Source: Methanoculleus sp. UBA208 (GTDB lineage Archaea; Halobacteriota; Methanomicrobia; Methanomicrobiales; Methanoculleaceae). From it: a DNA stretch of 51,096 nucleotides. Shown piece after piece: positions 49,631 through 51,096 of this stretch (its first letter is position 1; every line of letters begins with the position of its first letter). The stretch covers positions 425 to 51,520 of the forward strand of contig NZ_DAFZ01000054.1 in assembly GCF_002498065.1 (NCBI RefSeq). The letters run 5' to 3'. The notes beneath the pieces were generated by a model. It searched no databases. It was not told the DNA's origin and worked only from the letters and a program-made list of their open reading frames with translations. The position numbers and the translations under genes are program-made.

Positions 49631-49639
49631 AAAAAAAAA
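49631..49639 (-). other. Nine-base homopolymer at the signal-peptide junction
   Basis: A run of nine A residues on the plus strand (T on the coding strand) separates the ATG at 49658 from the in-frame remainder of the lipoprotein. Loss of one base would restore the frame. Such tracts are common sites of slippage. Confidence 0.7.
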
Positions 49640-49748
49640 GGGAGCATTCGGTTTTCATTCAATCATCCTAATTCGCAGTATGGAGTTTTACCTCGTACGG
49701 GTTTTGTATCATTTCGACGTAACATTGGTTTATTTAATGAGTCCAGAC

Positions 49749-50180
49749 TTACTCAATGGAGTTAGAAGAATTCTCCAGGGGAGGAGGCATCCGGCGGACT
49801 TTGTAAACGCTCCCCTCATAGGTCACATCAACGAGGAGACTTTCGAGTGGTTCGTGAGTGGTGATATTGGAGCGGTCGATCCGGACAACGTAGAATTTTT
49901 TAAGACTCTGCTCACGTATATCCGGGACGCTCAGCGTCCCGACGGAGATCTGGAACGAATCGTTTTCGATTGCTTCAGCAACTCCCGGATGGGAAAGGGC
50001 GACAATGACCGCATCCGGTCGGGAGATAGGTTCCGTAAGCGAATTATTGATGCATTCGGAGAGCGTCATCGGTCGCTCCTCAACGCAACCGGTACAGCAA
50101 AATAGGGCAAATGAAAGGATAATTATCAACCCTCCAATTGCTCTTCTCTCATGTAATCCACGTATCGATTCTGTATGCAT
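49749..50180 (-). CDS. Small lipoprotein
   Basis: The 143-residue protein has basic residues (LHERRAIGG), a hydrophobic stretch (LIIILSFALFCC) and the lipobox TGC, then an extracellular domain (ALSHPGVAEAIENDSFQISVG, KFYVVRIDRSN, LLVDVTYEGSVYKVRRMPPP), which reads as a small alpha/beta or beta-rich unit. The start at 50180 overlaps the end of the upstream gene by 32 bases, so both are probably coexpressed. Similar domains are frequent in Methanoculleus-like genomes, but I cannot name a family. Confidence 0.7.
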   Translation of the reverse strand: MHTESIRGLHERRAIGGLIIILSFALFCCTGCVEERPMTLSECINNSLTEPISRPDAVIVALSHPGVAEAIENDSFQISVGTLSVPDIREQSLKKFYVVRIDRSNITTHEPLESLLVDVTYEGSVYKVRRMPPPLENSSNSIE

Positions 50181-51096
50181 TTGACCACCATGGCTTGTAG
50201 AAGTCTCCATAAACTCCTTCAGTTTCATTTTGCGCAAGATATGTTGGGTTCGCTAATTGTGCATCCAACTGCTCATTCCACCACACACCATACCCGTTGT
50301 AATAAACATAGGAATCCCATACGTACGAGGTTGATACATCGGAGAACGATCCAGGGTCGTCTCTGATGTACTCATGTACCTCATTCAGATCACCTTCTGC
50401 AAAGGGAACAAAACCGGTCCGAACAACCTGTCCTTCCCATGAGATCATATAGGGGTAACCTTCCTGATACTCCACATCGCTGACGTATATCTCAAAATTG
50501 TAATCCCTGCTGCCGTCGGTAAGGTCGTAATGCGTGACCCACTCATTTCCCACATCGTTGTTATCATAGGTGAAGATATAGTAGTGACCTGGATTCCAAT
50601 AGACTGTTTCCACACCGATTTCGATCCAGTTATCGGTTGAGCCGATCTTTTTCCCAAGATGAGTCGTAAGATACTGGTATTTGGTTCCGCCTGAGGAGCA
50701 TTCCATCGGTCCGGGATATACCCTTCCATTGACCCCGGAAAAAACCGTATCAAACAAGAACATACCAGAAGGGATCAGATCTTCTCCCGAATCCCTATTC
50801 TCGGCCATAATATTTGCTTCGCCATGCATCGAATAGTTTATCCCTTCCCTTCCTTGTTGCAGGAGCGGTGATATCCGTTTGTTGTCCTCTTCTGTCCATC
50901 CGGAAATATACGATACTCGTGGCAGATTGACAATTGCTTCCGCAATTTCTTCCTCTGAACATCCCTTGCTTCGAAGTTCGTTAATGAACGAGGGGGTCCT
51001 TTCCTTAAGCATAGCAGGATCCACAATGTCCAGATTTGCAGTCTCGGACGTCTTGCCGTCCATAGCCATCGCCGGCACAACACCCACGCTCACCAG
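50149..51096 (-). CDS. Exported protein with shared N-terminal helical module, 5' end outside window
   Basis: The frame is open through the window edge (LVSVGVVPAMAMDGK), where a signal peptide should lie beyond. Residues 25-80 (MLKERTPSFINELRSKGCS, EEEIAEAIVNLPRVSYISGW) match the module of the gene at 47651. The rest is a beta-rich domain with many aromatic residues (YQYLTTHLGKKIGST, WIEIGVETVYWNPGHYYIF, YVWDSYVYYNGYGVWW), suggestive of a carbohydrate- or surface-binding lectin-like fold; no catalytic motif is apparent. Base composition is lower in GC than the core genes. Confidence 0.8.
   Translation of the reverse strand: MVSVGVVPAMAMDGKTSETANLDIVDPAMLKERTPSFINELRSKGCSEEEIAEAIVNLPRVSYISGWTEEDNKRISPLLQQGREGINYSMHGEANIMAENRDSGEDLIPSGMFLFDTVFSGVNGRVYPGPMECSSGGTKYQYLTTHLGKKIGSTDNWIEIGVETVYWNPGHYYIFTYDNNDVGNEWVTHYDLTDGSRDYNFEIYVSDVEYQEGYPYMISWEGQVVRTGFVPFAEGDLNEVHEYIRDDPGSFSDVSTSYVWDSYVYYNGYGVWWNEQLDAQLANPTYLAQNETEGVYGDFYKPWWSNAYRIDTWIT

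Overview
The window reads as chromosomal DNA of a methanogenic archaeon of the order Methanomicrobiales; a Methanoculleus-like genome is my best guess. The reasons are the high GC content, the archaeal PolD large subunit, A/T-rich TATA-type promoters with short leaders, tRNA genes without an encoded CCA, methanogen-restricted small families (DUF2115-like, DUF3303-like), a type II methionine aminopeptidase and a UbiX/UbiD/aconitase-X trio of the kind used in the archaeal mevalonate pathway. Genus and species are inferred from this impression, not from a search.

Layout. 1-4.2 kb: end of an HD phosphohydrolase, then ubiX-ubiD-acnX, a tight operon that fits the mevalonate-5-phosphate to isopentenyl phosphate branch. 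4.2-4.4 kb: a noncoding block of tandem mini-hairpins. 4.4-11.8 kb: four HEAT-repeat proteins interleaved with an ArsB/NhaD-type permease (with a possible coupled leader peptide), a type IIA P-type ATPase and a PfpI/DJ-1 protein. 11.8-14.8 kb: a membrane PAS histidine kinase, a lone receiver and a receiver-less CheB. 14.8-18.7 kb: PolD large subunit interrupted at its catalytic acidic motif by a 165-residue mini-intein ending in Gln. tRNA-Leu(CAA) follows.

19-23 kb is an accessory island that is clearly richer in A/T. It holds a UDG-like protein framed by near-perfect 37-38 bp inverted repeats, a 47-residue protein and a Fic AMP-transferase with a palindromic upstream site. Two nearly identical 50-bp direct repeats bracket the island, and a TTAGTAG iteron-like array lies inside its left edge, with a second copy 8 kb away. 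23-26 kb: a persulfide-dioxygenase/rhodanese fusion with two YeeE/YedE sulfur-transport halves, then a tiny Lys-rich protein. 26-35 kb: MFS transporter, zinc-ribbon protein, rhomboid-like protease, PAS-GAF-PAS kinase with a decayed 5' end, HExxH protein, PRC-barrel protein, ClC channel.

35-38.7 kb is a four-gene minus-strand operon for a metal/corrinoid-type ABC importer whose binding protein carries a dockerin-like EF-hand region, next to a membrane-anchored surface protein. 39-46.9 kb: TM2-like protein, a voltage-sensor fragment fused to a kinase tail, an S13 D-Ala-D-Ala peptidase lipoprotein, tRNA-Asn(GTT), a small membrane protein with a winged-helix regulator, M24 peptidase, methionine aminopeptidase, AAA ATPase and a PhnP-like hydrolase. 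47-51 kb is a cluster of minus-strand exported or lipid-anchored proteins, some decayed or frameshifted. Two of these share an N-terminal module not obviously described elsewhere.

No rRNA, CRISPR array or complete insertion sequence was seen.
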